Below are positions 52,723-62,738 of a stretch of 64,000 nucleotides of DNA, piece after piece (position 1 is the stretch's first letter; each line of letters starts with the position of its first letter). A model generated the notes under the pieces. The model saw only the letters and a program-made list of their open reading frames with translations. It searched no databases and was not told where the DNA came from. This stretch comes from Rhodospirillales bacterium (GTDB lineage: Bacteria > Pseudomonadota > Alphaproteobacteria > Rhodospirillales > UBA2165), in contig JAJDXO010000042.1 of the NCBI GenBank assembly GCA_022823235.1, positions 1-64,000 on the forward strand, read 5' to 3'. The position numbers were made by a program, and so were the translations under genes.

Positions 52723-55185
52723 CTAGAAGCGCTTGAGCAAGCGCTCGATATATTCCAGCTCCAGTTCGGGCCGCCAAAGATCACCGGCCCGCCTGCGAAG
52801 CTCATCAAGGATTTCCCGGGCGCGCTGAATTTCGGATTCGCTCGGGATATCGACATTGCCGGTGGCGGTGCCGGTGGTGCCGTCTTCTTCCGCCGGACGT
52901 CCGAACGGATCCCTGTTGCCGGGCCGCAGCCCTCTGAGCTCGGGTCCCTGGAAGCGGCCGATCCGGCCCGAACGCCCCAGCCGGTTGCCGCGGCCCAGCC
53001 GCCGGGCGAGGGCCCGTGCGGCATTCTGGGCACCCTGGCGCAGCGCTTCCAATGCCTCGGTCTGAGGACCAACCGCCTGCGAGGGTTGGCCCTGACCAAG
53101 CGCCTGCTCCGATTGCCGCATGGAGCGTTCCGCCTGGCCGAGATTTTGCGGCACCTGCCCCATCATCTCGCCTAATCGCTGCATGAGTTCGCCCAGCTGA
53201 CGGCGGATGCTTTCCTGCTCATCCTGGCTTTCTTCGAGGGGCGCATCCCCGGTCTCGCCTTCCTGTGAACGCCGGAAGGTGTCGTCCAGGAGGCGTTGTT
53301 GGCGTTGAATGATGCCCTGAAGCCGGCGCATCGCCTCTTGCGCTTCGCGGGACTGCCGCTGCTGCTGTTGGTTTCGGGCCTGGGCCCCCCGCAGGCTCTC
53401 CAGCATGCGCTGGAGCTGCGCCATCATTTCCCGCGCCGCATCCCGGTTCCCCTGGCGCATCAGTTCCCGCGCCCGGTCCAGCATCCGCTGAAGTTCCTCG
53501 TTGGTCATGGTTTGCGTGTTGGGGTCCAGCTGCGGCAGTTCGCCGTTTTGCTCCAGCTGCTGCATCAGCGCCGACAGGAACCGTTCCAGCGCCCGCTGGA
53601 CCTCGTCCATCAAACGCTCCAGTTCCTCCAGGCTGGCGTTGTTCTCAAGCGCTTCGCGGAGGGCTTCCTGCGCCGCCCGGAGGTCTCGGCTGGCCAATGC
53701 CGACAAGCCTTCTTCAAGCTGCAGGGCGATATCCCAGAGCATCTTTTGAACGCCCGAGACCGTGCCGGTCTTTTTGTCCCGCGCCAAACGTTCGCGCGCC
53801 ACCCGGATGGCCAGGTATGCCGAGGTGTTGTCCTGAAAGCGGTGGGGCTCGTCGCTGATGTTGTCCAGCTTCAAGGCGCCGAGAAGCCGGCCTTGTTTCG
53901 TGGCTTTGAGGTGTTTGCGCACCTCGACCAGTTCCCGGGCGACGACGTGGGTGAAGTGGCGTTCGGGAAGAACCACCGGTTCCACCGCGCTGACGCCGGC
54001 TTGGCCGCGCTCATCGGTGGCGATCAGGTGAACCAGCACCGGCAGACCCGCCCACACATGGGAGGTCAGATCGTGGGACGATTTTCCCTTGGCCGAGGTC
54101 GATCCCTCGCCCGGGAAGGGGAGGCGGAGGGTAATTTCGCTTTCGCCGTCCGGGATGGGCTCGCCATCAAGCCGGCGGACGGAGGCGGTCACGCTCTTCA
54201 GACCGTAATCATCCGTCGCCTCGAACGGCAGCCGAAGCTTGAGTTCGTTATTGGTTTCGGGCGCCGCCGTGAAGGTCACCACCGGTGCCTTGTCGGCAAT
54301 CACCTCGATATCCCAAGCCGCCAATTCGCGGCCCTTTTGCTCCAGGCTGAGGCGCGATCCCTCGGTAATTTCCGTCTCCAAGTGATAGCCGTCGGCCTCC
54401 ACCCGGTTGAGTTCGGTCGCCGTCTCGTCGATGAGCAATGACGGTATCTGTCCGCCGCCGGAGACCTGAACCAGGAGCGTGCTGCCGGTTGGGACGCGGA
54501 CGGTCCGGTCGGCGGTTGCCGCGGCCGGGTTTCCGGCTCGTTTGCCGGTGCCGAAATAAATTGGCGCGGCCTGGGTGTAGGCGGGCGGCGTTATCCAGAC
54601 GTCATAGGCGACGCGCTGCTGAAAGGCGTCCGAATCGAGGGGTGGCACCAGTGCACGGGAGATTCGCTCGACCGACTGATTGCCGGCGGCGACGAAGCCG
54701 ATCAGCAAGATCAGCACCAGTCCGGCGCGAACCGCCCACGGGTCCCGCCGGGTCAGGCCGGCTTTCGGCATATTGAGCCTGAGTTGGTCGGTCCGTTCAG
54801 CCATCCGGCGCCGATGGGCCGCCCACAGCGCCTGTGCGGCGGGGTCATCCGCTCCGGCCGCAAGTTCGTCGTCGAGGGCGGTGAGCGGTCGGTGGTCCAG
54901 GCCGCTATCGGTTTCGATCCGGTGGCGGGCCCGGGTATCACCGACGGCCGGCACGCGGGTCACCACCCGTTGGAGCAGGCCGGCAATGGCCACCAGAAAG
55001 GCGATGACGATGAAGGCATGCAGCCAAACGGGCAATAGCGGCAGGATGTCGAATAGGGCCAGGGCAAGCAGCAGCCCCGTCAGGCCGACCGCAGGCCACA
55101 GGCGCGGCCACAGGTCCTCGAAATGCAGGCCCGCCCGTGCGAGCCCGAGAAATAAACCGAATAGCGGTCCACGCTTGATTTTCAT
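52723..55185 (-). CDS. TIGR02302 family (DUF4175) protein
   Basis: A large 820-residue alphaproteobacterial protein of unknown function. Two or three membrane helices (about 25-70 and 150-175) come first, then a beta-rich extracytoplasmic part (about 200-430), then a long Gln/Glu/Arg-rich coiled-coil segment (about 530-720, for example NQQQQRQSREAQEAMRRLQG). The C-terminal end includes an LARRLGRGN linker and ELELEYIERLLKRF. ATG 55185 begins the usual N-terminus. It is the last gene of the argH-lptM-lysA group. A role in the envelope is inferred from the topology. Confidence 0.85.
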   Translation of the reverse strand: MKIKRGPLFGLFLGLARAGLHFEDLWPRLWPAVGLTGLLLALALFDILPLLPVWLHAFIVIAFLVAIAGLLQRVVTRVPAVGDTRARHRIETDSGLDHRPLTALDDELAAGADDPAAQALWAAHRRRMAERTDQLRLNMPKAGLTRRDPWAVRAGLVLILLIGFVAAGNQSVERISRALVPPLDSDAFQQRVAYDVWITPPAYTQAAPIYFGTGKRAGNPAAATADRTVRVPTGSTLLVQVSGGGQIPSLLIDETATELNRVEADGYHLETEITEGSRLSLEQKGRELAAWDIEVIADKAPVVTFTAAPETNNELKLRLPFEATDDYGLKSVTASVRRLDGEPIPDGESEITLRLPFPGEGSTSAKGKSSHDLTSHVWAGLPVLVHLIATDERGQAGVSAVEPVVLPERHFTHVVARELVEVRKHLKATKQGRLLGALKLDNISDEPHRFQDNTSAYLAIRVARERLARDKKTGTVSGVQKMLWDIALQLEEGLSALASRDLRAAQEALREALENNASLEELERLMDEVQRALERFLSALMQQLEQNGELPQLDPNTQTMTNEELQRMLDRARELMRQGNRDAAREMMAQLQRMLESLRGAQARNQQQQRQSREAQEAMRRLQGIIQRQQRLLDDTFRRSQEGETGDAPLEESQDEQESIRRQLGELMQRLGEMMGQVPQNLGQAERSMRQSEQALGQGQPSQAVGPQTEALEALRQGAQNAARALARRLGRGNRLGRSGRIGRFQGPELRGLRPGNRDPFGRPAEEDGTTGTATGNVDIPSESEIQRAREILDELRRRAGDLWRPELELEYIERLLKRF

Positions 55186-55290
55186 GCCTGACTTAACGTC
55201 CCTTTTGGCCGGCTTCCGTCGGTCGCGCGGCGCAAATTCGCCATCATATAGGCACGTAGAAGTCCATGCCCCCACCGGGCCCCGAACGGA

Positions 55291-56553
55291 TCAACCGTTT
55301 AGCCAGGGCGCGATGCTCTCGCGGGCCAGGTAATCGTCTACCTCTATGCGTTCTCTGACAACCGCAAATTGATCGCCATTGACCAAAATTTCAGGTACCA
55401 GCGCCCGAGAATTATAGGTGGACGCCATGACCGCGCTGTAGGCGCCCGCGGTCCGAAACGCCACGAGATCGCCGGGATTCATGTCCGGCATGGGAATCTG
55501 TTCGCCGAACGTATCTCCGGTCTCGCAGACCGGACCCACGATATCCGCGGGTTCGCGCTTCTTATCCGCCAATTCGGCGATTGGGACGACGGTATGCGAA
55601 GCGTCGTACAAAGCCGGGCGGATGAGATCGTTCATGGCCGCGTCGAGGATTAGAAACCGCCGCGTGGCCCCTTCCTTGACGTAGACCACGCGACTCACCA
55701 AAACGCCTGCATTTCCGGCGATCACGCGGCCCGGTTCGAATAGGAACCGGCAGCCGAGATCGCCGATGACCTCCCGGACCATGGCACCGTACTCGGCCGG
55801 GCTGGGCATTGGCGTGTCGTCGTAAGGGGTGCCCAATCCGCCGCCGAGATCCAGGGTCCGGATCTCAAAGCCGCCGGCCTGCAGCATCGCGGTTACGTCG
55901 CGCAGCCGGGTGAAGGCGTCCCGGTAGGGCTGGAGATCGGCAAGCTGTGAGCCGATGTGCATGGCGAGGCCGACCAACTCGACATGCGGCAAGGCCGCGC
56001 CGGCGGTAAACACTTCGTGAGCCCGGGTCCATTCGACGCCGAACTTGTCTTCCCGGCGTCCGGTGGAGATTTTGTCATGAGATCCGGCGTCGATATCGGG
56101 ATTGAGCCGGACGGCCGCATGGGCCGTCTTTCCGAGTTCTCCAGCGACCCGGTTGACGGCCTCGAGCTCCGGTTCCGATTCGACGTTTATCTGAAGGATA
56201 TCCGCCTGGATGGCCTGGCGGATTTCATGCTCGGTCTTGCCGACGCCCGAAAACACGATCTTGCCGGGCGGCATGCCGGCCCTGAGGGCCCGGGTGAGCT
56301 CACCGCTCGAAACCACGTCGGCGCCTGCGCCGTTTGCGGCGAGAATCTTCAGAACCGACAGATTGGAGTTCGCCTTCACCGAATAGCACACCGTTGCGTC
56401 GAGGGGCGCGAGGCCGTCCATGAAGACCCCGATATGCCGCTCGATGGTGGCCGTCGAATAGCAATAGAACGGCGTCCCGACCTCATCGGCGATGCGGTCG
56501 AGGGGCACGTTCTCGGCGTGAAGGACGCCGTCGTGGTATTCGAAGTGGTCCAT
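55291..56553 (-). CDS. lysA: diaminopimelate decarboxylase
   Basis: LysA decarboxylates meso-diaminopimelate to lysine. The 420-residue PLP enzyme has the pyridoxal lysine in CYSVKANSNL (about residue 59), the glycine-rich LDLGGGLGTPY phosphate-binding loop (about 230) and the C-terminal PVCETGDTFGEQIPMP with the Cys of the second active site. The length and residues are standard. It follows the LptM-like gene with a 26-bp gap, in the order argH-lptM-lysA common in proteobacteria. Confidence 0.96.
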   Translation of the reverse strand: MDHFEYHDGVLHAENVPLDRIADEVGTPFYCYSTATIERHIGVFMDGLAPLDATVCYSVKANSNLSVLKILAANGAGADVVSSGELTRALRAGMPPGKIVFSGVGKTEHEIRQAIQADILQINVESEPELEAVNRVAGELGKTAHAAVRLNPDIDAGSHDKISTGRREDKFGVEWTRAHEVFTAGAALPHVELVGLAMHIGSQLADLQPYRDAFTRLRDVTAMLQAGGFEIRTLDLGGGLGTPYDDTPMPSPAEYGAMVREVIGDLGCRFLFEPGRVIAGNAGVLVSRVVYVKEGATRRFLILDAAMNDLIRPALYDASHTVVPIAELADKKREPADIVGPVCETGDTFGEQIPMPDMNPGDLVAFRTAGAYSAVMASTYNSRALVPEILVNGDQFAVVRERIEVDDYLARESIAPWLNG

Positions 56554-56579
56554 TCGTCGGTCAGCTCTGTCAGGCCGGT

Positions 56580-56717
56580 CTATCGGGTCGGATATTGCCG
56601 GGGATATTCCTGCTTGGCGTCAGGCGGCGGTTCGAGCGCGGATTTTTTTCCGCACGCGGCAAGGACCGGCAGCAAAATAGCCGCCGCCATGAGGAAGATC
56701 AGTCGTCGCCGTGTCAT
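56580..56717 (-). CDS. lptM: small LptM-like lipoprotein
   Basis: A 45-residue lipoprotein with a signal peptide ([16 protein letters not shown]), lipobox LAAC and a short mature part starting CGKKSALEPPPD. LptM (YifL) in E. coli helps maturation of the LptDE LPS translocon. Its start overlaps the argH stop by one base, and it is followed by lysA. Small and easily missed; the lipobox and place in the operon are the evidence. Confidence 0.82.
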   Translation of the reverse strand: MTRRRLIFLMAAAILLPVLAACGKKSALEPPPDAKQEYPRQYPTR

Positions 56718-58141
56718 CAGCCGCCTCCGTCCAGGAATCGGCGCCGTGCTTCGGCGCAGGCGCCCGTCACATTGGCGGGCGCGGTCCCGCCATAGCTTAC
56801 CCTGCCGGCCACCGACTCCTCCAGACCCAGGACCGAATAGATGTCGTCGGTAATTCCGGGTTCGACGGAATGAAAGTCGGCCAATTCGAGGTCTTCCAGC
56901 GGGCAGGACTTCTTTTCGGCAAGTTTCACCAGATTTCCGGTCACGTGATGAGCTTCGCGGAACGGCATATCCAAATTCTTGACCAGCCAATCCGCCACGT
57001 CGACCGCGTTGGAGCCCCCGGCGGCGGCGGCAACCCGCATCCGGTCTTCATCGACCCTGAGGTCGGTGATCATGCCGGTCATGGCGGCAAGGCACAGGTT
57101 GAGCGCGTCGGCGGTTTCAAAAACCGGCTGTTTGTCCTCCTGCATGTCCTTGCTGTAGGCCAGCGGCAGGCCCTTCATTACCGTGAGCAGGCCCATCAGC
57201 GTCCCGAAAATTCGGCCGGTCTTGGCGCGCACCAGTTCCGCGGCATCCGGGTTGCGCTTCTGGGGCAGCATGGAGCTGCCGGTCGAAAAGGCGTCCGAAA
57301 GCGCGATGAATCGAAACGGCTCGCTGGCCCAGATCACCATTTCCTCGGCGAGCCGCGACAGGTGGGTTGCGGTGATGGCCGCGGCGGCCAGGAACTCGAT
57401 GGCGAAGTCCCGGTCCGAAACGGCATCGAGGGAATTGGCCGCCGGCCGGTCGAAGCCGAGCGCCTCCGAGGTCGCCTGCCGGTCGATGGGCAATGACGTT
57501 CCCGCCAACGCTCCGGATCCCAAGGGGCTCTCGTTGAGCCGCGCCCGGCAGTCGCCGAACCGGCTCCGGTCCCGGCCGGCCATTTCCACGTAGGCCAACA
57601 GATGATGGCCGACCGTCACCGGTTGGGCGGTTTGCAGATGGGTGTAGCCCGGCATGATCGTGGCGGCGTGGGCCTCGGCGGCGGTGATCAGCGCCGATTG
57701 AAAGCTCCTTAGCCCGCCATCCAGTTGGTCGATGGTATCGCGGACCCATAGCTTGAAGTCCGTCGCCACCTGGTCATTTCTGGACCGGGCGGTATGCAGC
57801 CGGCCGGCTGCCTCGCCGATCAGTTCCGCCAGCCGTCCCTCGACGTTCATGTGGATGTCTTCGAGCGCGGTTTTGAATTCGAAATCGCCATTCTCGATTT
57901 CGGACAGAACCTGATCGAGCCCGCCAAGGATCGCGTCCCCGTCTTCGGGCGCAATGATCCCTTGACGCACCAGCATTTCGCAATGCGCCTTGGAGGCGGC
58001 GATATCCTGCCGGTAGAGGCGCCGGTCGAAATCGATGGAAGCGTTGATCTCTTCCATGATTTGCGACGGTCCCGCCTCGAACCGGCCGCCCCAGATGGAG
58101 CTGGCCCGGGAGTCGCCCTTTGTGTTCCGCCCGGACGCCAT
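56717..58141 (-). CDS. argH: argininosuccinate lyase
   Basis: ArgH cleaves argininosuccinate to arginine and fumarate. The 474-residue protein has the fumarase-family signature [12 protein letters not shown] (about 290) with the catalytic serine, the THLQTAQPV region with the catalytic His (about 171) and a short N-terminal [15 protein letters not shown]. The length is standard. It begins the operon with lptM, lysA and the TIGR02302 gene. Confidence 0.97.
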   Translation of the reverse strand: MASGRNTKGDSRASSIWGGRFEAGPSQIMEEINASIDFDRRLYRQDIAASKAHCEMLVRQGIIAPEDGDAILGGLDQVLSEIENGDFEFKTALEDIHMNVEGRLAELIGEAAGRLHTARSRNDQVATDFKLWVRDTIDQLDGGLRSFQSALITAAEAHAATIMPGYTHLQTAQPVTVGHHLLAYVEMAGRDRSRFGDCRARLNESPLGSGALAGTSLPIDRQATSEALGFDRPAANSLDAVSDRDFAIEFLAAAAITATHLSRLAEEMVIWASEPFRFIALSDAFSTGSSMLPQKRNPDAAELVRAKTGRIFGTLMGLLTVMKGLPLAYSKDMQEDKQPVFETADALNLCLAAMTGMITDLRVDEDRMRVAAAAGGSNAVDVADWLVKNLDMPFREAHHVTGNLVKLAEKKSCPLEDLELADFHSVEPGITDDIYSVLGLEESVAGRVSYGGTAPANVTGACAEARRRFLDGGG

Positions 58142-58331
58142 CAGCCATTGGCCCCGGTGGCGGCTGTGAGGTGTCTGGTCATTTCAGATCTGCCCCGAAA
58201 AGCGTAATCGGCGGCTATTCTGTCCATATCGGCTCGGCAATCAAGTGCGCTGGCCCGTAATGTCCTGAAAATTGCGGGCCCCTAAAATTTGGTGGCGCAC
58301 TCCATGATCTTTTCGGCCGCCTGAACGACGG

Positions 58332-60362
58332 CTAAATTTCCTTTGTCGCTTCCCGGAGCCAGTCGCGGGTTTCGGGATCGACGAGCGGCGAGACGATCTC
58401 CGCCACCCAGGCGTGATAGCCGTTCAGCCATTCCAGTTCGGCGGGATCGAGAAGCGAGCGAACGATCAATCGTCGATCGATGGGTGCACAGGTAAGGGTT
58501 TCGAAGCCGAATGTCTTCCGTTCCGAGCCCTCGACCGCCTCGGTTTCCACCACGGTGATCAAATTTTCGATCCTGATCCCATACTCGCCCGTCTTGTAGT
58601 AGCCGGGCTCATTGGAAACGATCATCCCCGGCTCCAGCCCGACACGGTTGGGCAGTTTCGAAATTCGGTGGGGCCCCTCGTGGACGCCGAGATAGCTGCC
58701 AACCCCGTGCCCGGTGCCGTGCTCGAAATCGATGCCCGCGTTCCACAGCGGCGCGCGGGCGAGAATATCCAGCTGCGAGCCGGACGTGCCTTCGGGAAAC
58801 TTGGCCCGCGCCAATGCGATATGGCCCTTGAGCACCCGGGTGAACCGGTCCCGCATTTCGTCGCTCGGTTCACCCAGCGCGACCGTTCTGGTCACATCGG
58901 TGGTGCCGTCCAGATATTGCGCGCCGGAATCGACCAGGAACAAGGTGCCGGCCTCCAATTTCCTGTCGGTCTCCGGCGTGACGCGGTAATGGACGATGGC
59001 CCCGTTGGGCCCGGCCCCGGATATGGTCGGGAAACTCAGCCCCTGGATCAGCTCGTTTTCGCGTCGAAAGGCTTCCAGTTGACCGGCCGCGCTCATTTCC
59101 GTCGCGCCGGCGGCGAGGGCCTCGCGATCCAGCCAGGCGAGAAACCGTGTCAGTGCCGCGCCGTCCCGGATGTGGGCCCGCCGGGTCCCGTCCAGTTCCG
59201 CCGCGTTCTTGCACGCCTTCGGCAGCGCGCAGGGGTCGGTGCCGCGGCGAATATCGGCGCCGGCCGTTTCCAGCGTCTCGAAAACCGCTTCCGCGGCGCT
59301 GGACGGGTCGACCCGGACCGCGGCGTTTTCCGCGCCGAGTGCCATGAGGGCCGGTACGAAGTCGTCGTAGTCCGCAATGTCTATTCCCTGTTCCAGGCCC
59401 GCCGCCGTTCCGGGGAGGATTTTTTGCCGGTCGACGAACAACGAGAGGTCGCCACTGTCACGCAGGACGCCAAAGCCCAGCGGCAGCGGCGTATAAGGAA
59501 CGTCGCCACCCCTGATATTGGCAAGCCAGGCAACGGAATCCGGCGCCGTGAGAACGACCGCGTTTTCACCCTTCTTTTTCATCTCCTCGGCGATTTCGCT
59601 GCGTTTTTCGGCTGACGACCGGCCGGCGTAGCCGGCGCCATGCAGGAGTACCGGGGAGAGCGGCCGGGGAGGCTGATCCTCCCAAACGGCATCAACGGCG
59701 TTTTGCGGCAATGGGACAAACTCCGCGCCGGCCTTTTCGCAGGCGGTCCGCATTCGAAGCGCGCCATCGGCCGTGTGAAGCCAGAGATCGAAGCCGATCT
59801 TCCGGCCTTCGATGTCCTGGTCGGCAAGCCAGTCCGCCGGGTTGGTGTCGGCCAGCGGACAAACGGCAAAAGCGGCTTCATCCACCTGTTGCGCCGCCTG
59901 AAGGGTGTAGCGGCCGTCGACAAAGACGGCGGCCCGATTCTCGAGGACGATCGCAATGCCGGCCGAGCCGGTGAATCCGGTCAGCCAGGCCAGCCGGCGC
60001 GCCCGTTTGGAGACATACTCCCCTTGATGCTCGTCGGCCAATGGAACGATGAAGCCGTCAATTTCCTGACCGGCCAGGTAGCCGCGGAGCGCGGCCAGCC
60101 GCTCCGACGACTGGTTGCCGGATGCCGCGGCCTCGGTCCGAGGGTGCTCGTCGAGAGCCGCCCGGAGATGCGCGCGCAGTTGTTCCGACGGGCTCTCGGC
60201 GACCATCGACATCCACGCCTCCGGGTTCCCCATGCCGCCGTCGTCGCCGGGCGCGGCGGCGACCCCGGCAATCAGCGCCGGCAATTCGTCGGCGGTGATC
60301 CGCGCCTGGGATGCCTGGAGCAGCTTGCTGACGTCCTCTGAGCTGTGGGTATCCATGGGCAA
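58332..60362 (-). CDS. aminopeptidase P family (M24B) Xaa-Pro peptidase
   Basis: A metallopeptidase that removes an N-terminal residue preceding proline. The 676-residue protein has two creatinase N-terminal domains (about 80-370) and the C-terminal pita-bread domain. Metal ligands are visible in LVDSGAQYLDGTTDVTRTV (two Asp), HGTGHGVGSYLG (His), NEPGYYKTGEYG (Glu) and the later Glu in FETLT. It is of the long eukaryote-like type. Residues 1-75 form an extra N-terminal helical region that the core family does not need; a later start at about residue 44 would also be possible. Confidence 0.9.
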   Translation of the reverse strand: MPMDTHSSEDVSKLLQASQARITADELPALIAGVAAAPGDDGGMGNPEAWMSMVAESPSEQLRAHLRAALDEHPRTEAAASGNQSSERLAALRGYLAGQEIDGFIVPLADEHQGEYVSKRARRLAWLTGFTGSAGIAIVLENRAAVFVDGRYTLQAAQQVDEAAFAVCPLADTNPADWLADQDIEGRKIGFDLWLHTADGALRMRTACEKAGAEFVPLPQNAVDAVWEDQPPRPLSPVLLHGAGYAGRSSAEKRSEIAEEMKKKGENAVVLTAPDSVAWLANIRGGDVPYTPLPLGFGVLRDSGDLSLFVDRQKILPGTAAGLEQGIDIADYDDFVPALMALGAENAAVRVDPSSAAEAVFETLETAGADIRRGTDPCALPKACKNAAELDGTRRAHIRDGAALTRFLAWLDREALAAGATEMSAAGQLEAFRRENELIQGLSFPTISGAGPNGAIVHYRVTPETDRKLEAGTLFLVDSGAQYLDGTTDVTRTVALGEPSDEMRDRFTRVLKGHIALARAKFPEGTSGSQLDILARAPLWNAGIDFEHGTGHGVGSYLGVHEGPHRISKLPNRVGLEPGMIVSNEPGYYKTGEYGIRIENLITVVETEAVEGSERKTFGFETLTCAPIDRRLIVRSLLDPAELEWLNGYHAWVAEIVSPLVDPETRDWLREATKEI

Positions 60363-60744
60363 CGTCCAGGTCCGGAATTGGCTCTAATGCCAGTCTAAGC
60401 TATGTCGGCCCGGAGGCCCCGACAAGCAATCTCTCCCGCTGATATTCCGCCCCGCGGGCGGGACAAGGCCCCCTGACGCCCATCGGGCATTGCATGAACG
60501 AATAGCTCACGGCGTGGATTTGGGAAATTCCACAACATACGGAACCGGTGAGTCAGAAAATTTTCCATAACTGACTGATATTACTCTACTAAATGCCATT
60601 TCCCGAGATATGCGGTTATTGCATATCAGAGGTATCAAATTGACGCTGGCGGCAATCGTTGTTGCGCATTAGCTCTTGGATATTCCTGGACGGACATGCA
60701 CCGACAGAGCCCGCCCAAACATCAAGAATAAAGGAGTACCTGTC
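60363..60744. other. intergenic region upstream of 55-residue protein
   Basis: About 380 bp without an intact gene. The right half is A/T-richer and contains a perfect inverted repeat GATATGC-N7-GCATATC (60607-60627). A TTGACG box (60639) could be a -35 element, but no good -10 partner is visible. The repeat is a candidate operator for the small gene that follows. Confidence 0.4.
60607..60627. promoter_or_regulatory. GATATGC-N7-GCATATC inverted repeat
   Basis: A perfect 7-bp inverted repeat with a 7-bp spacer, 118 bp before the start of the 55-residue gene. Its dimensions fit a helix-turn-helix regulator. No regulator binding such a site was identified in the window. Confidence 0.4.
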
Positions 60745-60912
60745 ATGAGTGGTTTGAATTATCTGTGGAATCCGGACGTTGTTCGCGCCGCCCGCCAAGA
60801 GCGTGACCGCGTGGTTTACGGTCTCGGCTCACGGCTGGTGAGTGCGCCGGCCAAACTGATCAAACTCGGGGTCGACGATTTCCGGCGCTACCGGCAGCCC
60901 AAAGACGTCTAG
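60745..60912 (+). CDS. 55-residue uncharacterised protein
   Basis: A small protein I do not recognise, starting SGLNYLWNPDVVRAARQE. It is supported by an excellent ribosome site (AAGGAG, 8 nt before the ATG) and a normal reading frame to TAG. The chain is basic and predicted helical (RAARQERDRVVYGLGSRL, then KLIKLGVDDFRRYRQPKD), without membrane segments. It stands alone upstream of the ligase gene, with 197 bp between. Such strongly initiated small basic proteins are often stress or regulatory proteins, but nothing specific can be said. Confidence 0.65.
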   Translation: MSGLNYLWNPDVVRAARQERDRVVYGLGSRLVSAPAKLIKLGVDDFRRYRQPKDV

Positions 60913-61109
60913 CGGCCTCAAAATACCGGCACTTTGCGGCGGCCTTCGGGCTGCCGTATTGCTGTAATGGCGGTATGGGTCCATTGGACCGATTGAACAA
61001 AAACCGCCGGTCCGCCGGCGCTTGACGAAATAGTTCGGCTGCCCAACAATATTGCCGCCGGAGCATCGGCTGCGGCCCAAAAACGCCGTCTCGATACACA
61101 GGGGAGCGC

Positions 61110-62705
61110 ATGACCAGGCCGCCGAACCGGAATTCCCGGACCGTTGTGAACATGGCGGAGGTCGTCATGGAGCCGCCGCTGGCGCGGAGCCAGCACCATG
61201 ATGTGGCGATACTCTGCGGCGACGAGCGGGTCACCTATGGGCAGGTGGCCGACCGCATGAACCGGGCCGGCAACACCTTGCGGACGCTCGGGGTGGAGAA
61301 GGGCGACCGGGTGATGATGATGGTCCTGGATCGTCCTGAATTGGTTTACGCCTACCTCGGTGCGCTCAAGATCGGCGCCGTTCCGGTCGCATTGAATTTG
61401 CGGCTCACGGCGGAGGATTTGGCGTACTCCATCGAGGACAGCGGCTGCGCCGTCCTGATCCTGGACGGCATGTTCGTCGGGCTCTACCGGGAAGTCGAGG
61501 ATGGTTTGCCGGTCAAGCCGACGGTCGTCACGACCCACGCCGAGGGCAGCGGATTTCCCGATTTGATGGAGCTTGCGGACGCCGAATCATCGGATCTGGA
61601 TGCTGTCCGGATGGCCGCGGACGAGCCCGCTTTCTGGATGTATTCCTCGGGCACCACCGGGAAGCCCAAGGGGGTCGTCCACACGCAGCGGACGGTCTTC
61701 ACCTCGCCGAGGCACCTCGGCGAGTCGCTCGGCGTGGGGCCGGGGGACCGGATTTATTGTTCATCGAAGCTGTTTTTCGCCTTCTCGCTGGGGCACTGCC
61801 TGCTGGCTTCGCTGCATCTCGGCGCGACGACGATCCTCTATCCCGATTGGCCGGACGCGAAGGCGGTTGCGGGTGTGATCTCGAAGTTCAAGCCGACCAT
61901 CGTGCTGAGCGTGCCGACCTTCTTTCGTAATCTTCTGCGGGCGAACGTCACCGGCGGCGAGGCATTCCGCAACGTCCGCCACTATATCTCGGCCGGCGAG
62001 AAACTGCCGGCGGGTTTGTTCGAGGAATGGCGGGCGGCGACGGGCCGGCCCATCTTGGAGGGCATTGGCGCGACCGAGACCTGCTTCCTGTTCATCGCCG
62101 CGACGCCCGAGAGCCATAAGGCGGGCCGGACCGGCAAACCCACTCCCGGGACCAAAGTGAAATTGATCGATGACCGGGGCGAGTTGGTCGAGGAGGATGA
62201 TACGCCCGGCGTTCTTTGGGTGCGCATGGATTCGGTGGCGCAGGGCTATTGGAACCTCGACGACAAGACCCGCGCGGTGTTCAAGAACGGCTGGTACTGC
62301 ACCAGCGACGTCTTCGTCCGCGATAGCGACGGTTTCTACGAATATCATGGGCGGGGCGACGACATGTTGAAGATTTCCGGCCAGTGGGTGGCGCCGGGCG
62401 AAATCGAAACCGAGGTTCTCAAAAATCCCCGTGTCGCCGAGGCCGCCGTGGTCGGGGTGCCCAATGAAGATGGGCTCATCCGGCTCGCGCTGTTCATGGT
62501 TGGGCCCGACGGCGCGGCGGACCGGTCCGCGGTCGAGCAGGAGTTGACCGACCATCTGACCGCGACGCTGTCGATCTACAAATGTCCGCGGCGGATGTAT
62601 TTTGTCGACGCCATGCCGCAGACCGCGACCGGCAAGATTCAGCGCTTTGCCCTCCGGCAGTTGGCCGAGGAGCGCGAGGCGGCGCGGCCTCAGCCGGCGG
62701 CATGA
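61110..62705 (+). CDS. benzoate-CoA ligase-like AMP-binding enzyme
   Basis: A 531-residue ANL ligase close to benzoate/aromatic-acid CoA ligases. The P-loop is YSSGTTGKPKGVVHTQ (about 176), then the aromatic binding part SKLFFAFSLGHC, GIGATETCFLF (about 320), the hinge YHGRGDDMLKISGQWVAPGE and the C-terminal lysine in TATGKIQR. The aromatic-acid substrate is inferred from the family. ATG 61110 is chosen; ATG at residue 15 is also possible. A MarR gene follows 33 bp later, which may control the ligase in response to its substrate. Confidence 0.82.
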   Translation: MTRPPNRNSRTVVNMAEVVMEPPLARSQHHDVAILCGDERVTYGQVADRMNRAGNTLRTLGVEKGDRVMMMVLDRPELVYAYLGALKIGAVPVALNLRLTAEDLAYSIEDSGCAVLILDGMFVGLYREVEDGLPVKPTVVTTHAEGSGFPDLMELADAESSDLDAVRMAADEPAFWMYSSGTTGKPKGVVHTQRTVFTSPRHLGESLGVGPGDRIYCSSKLFFAFSLGHCLLASLHLGATTILYPDWPDAKAVAGVISKFKPTIVLSVPTFFRNLLRANVTGGEAFRNVRHYISAGEKLPAGLFEEWRAATGRPILEGIGATETCFLFIAATPESHKAGRTGKPTPGTKVKLIDDRGELVEEDDTPGVLWVRMDSVAQGYWNLDDKTRAVFKNGWYCTSDVFVRDSDGFYEYHGRGDDMLKISGQWVAPGEIETEVLKNPRVAEAAVVGVPNEDGLIRLALFMVGPDGAADRSAVEQELTDHLTATLSIYKCPRRMYFVDAMPQTATGKIQRFALRQLAEEREAARPQPAA

Positions 62706-62738
62706 GGAGGTCCGTGGACAATCCCCGGCGGCGGACCT

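Noticed and set aside
58142..58331. In-frame minus-strand tail reading VVQAAEKIMECATKF before a stop, just after the aminopeptidase gene
   Set aside because: It looks protein-like but has no start codon or ribosome site of its own, and only about 15 codons are outside the aminopeptidase gene.
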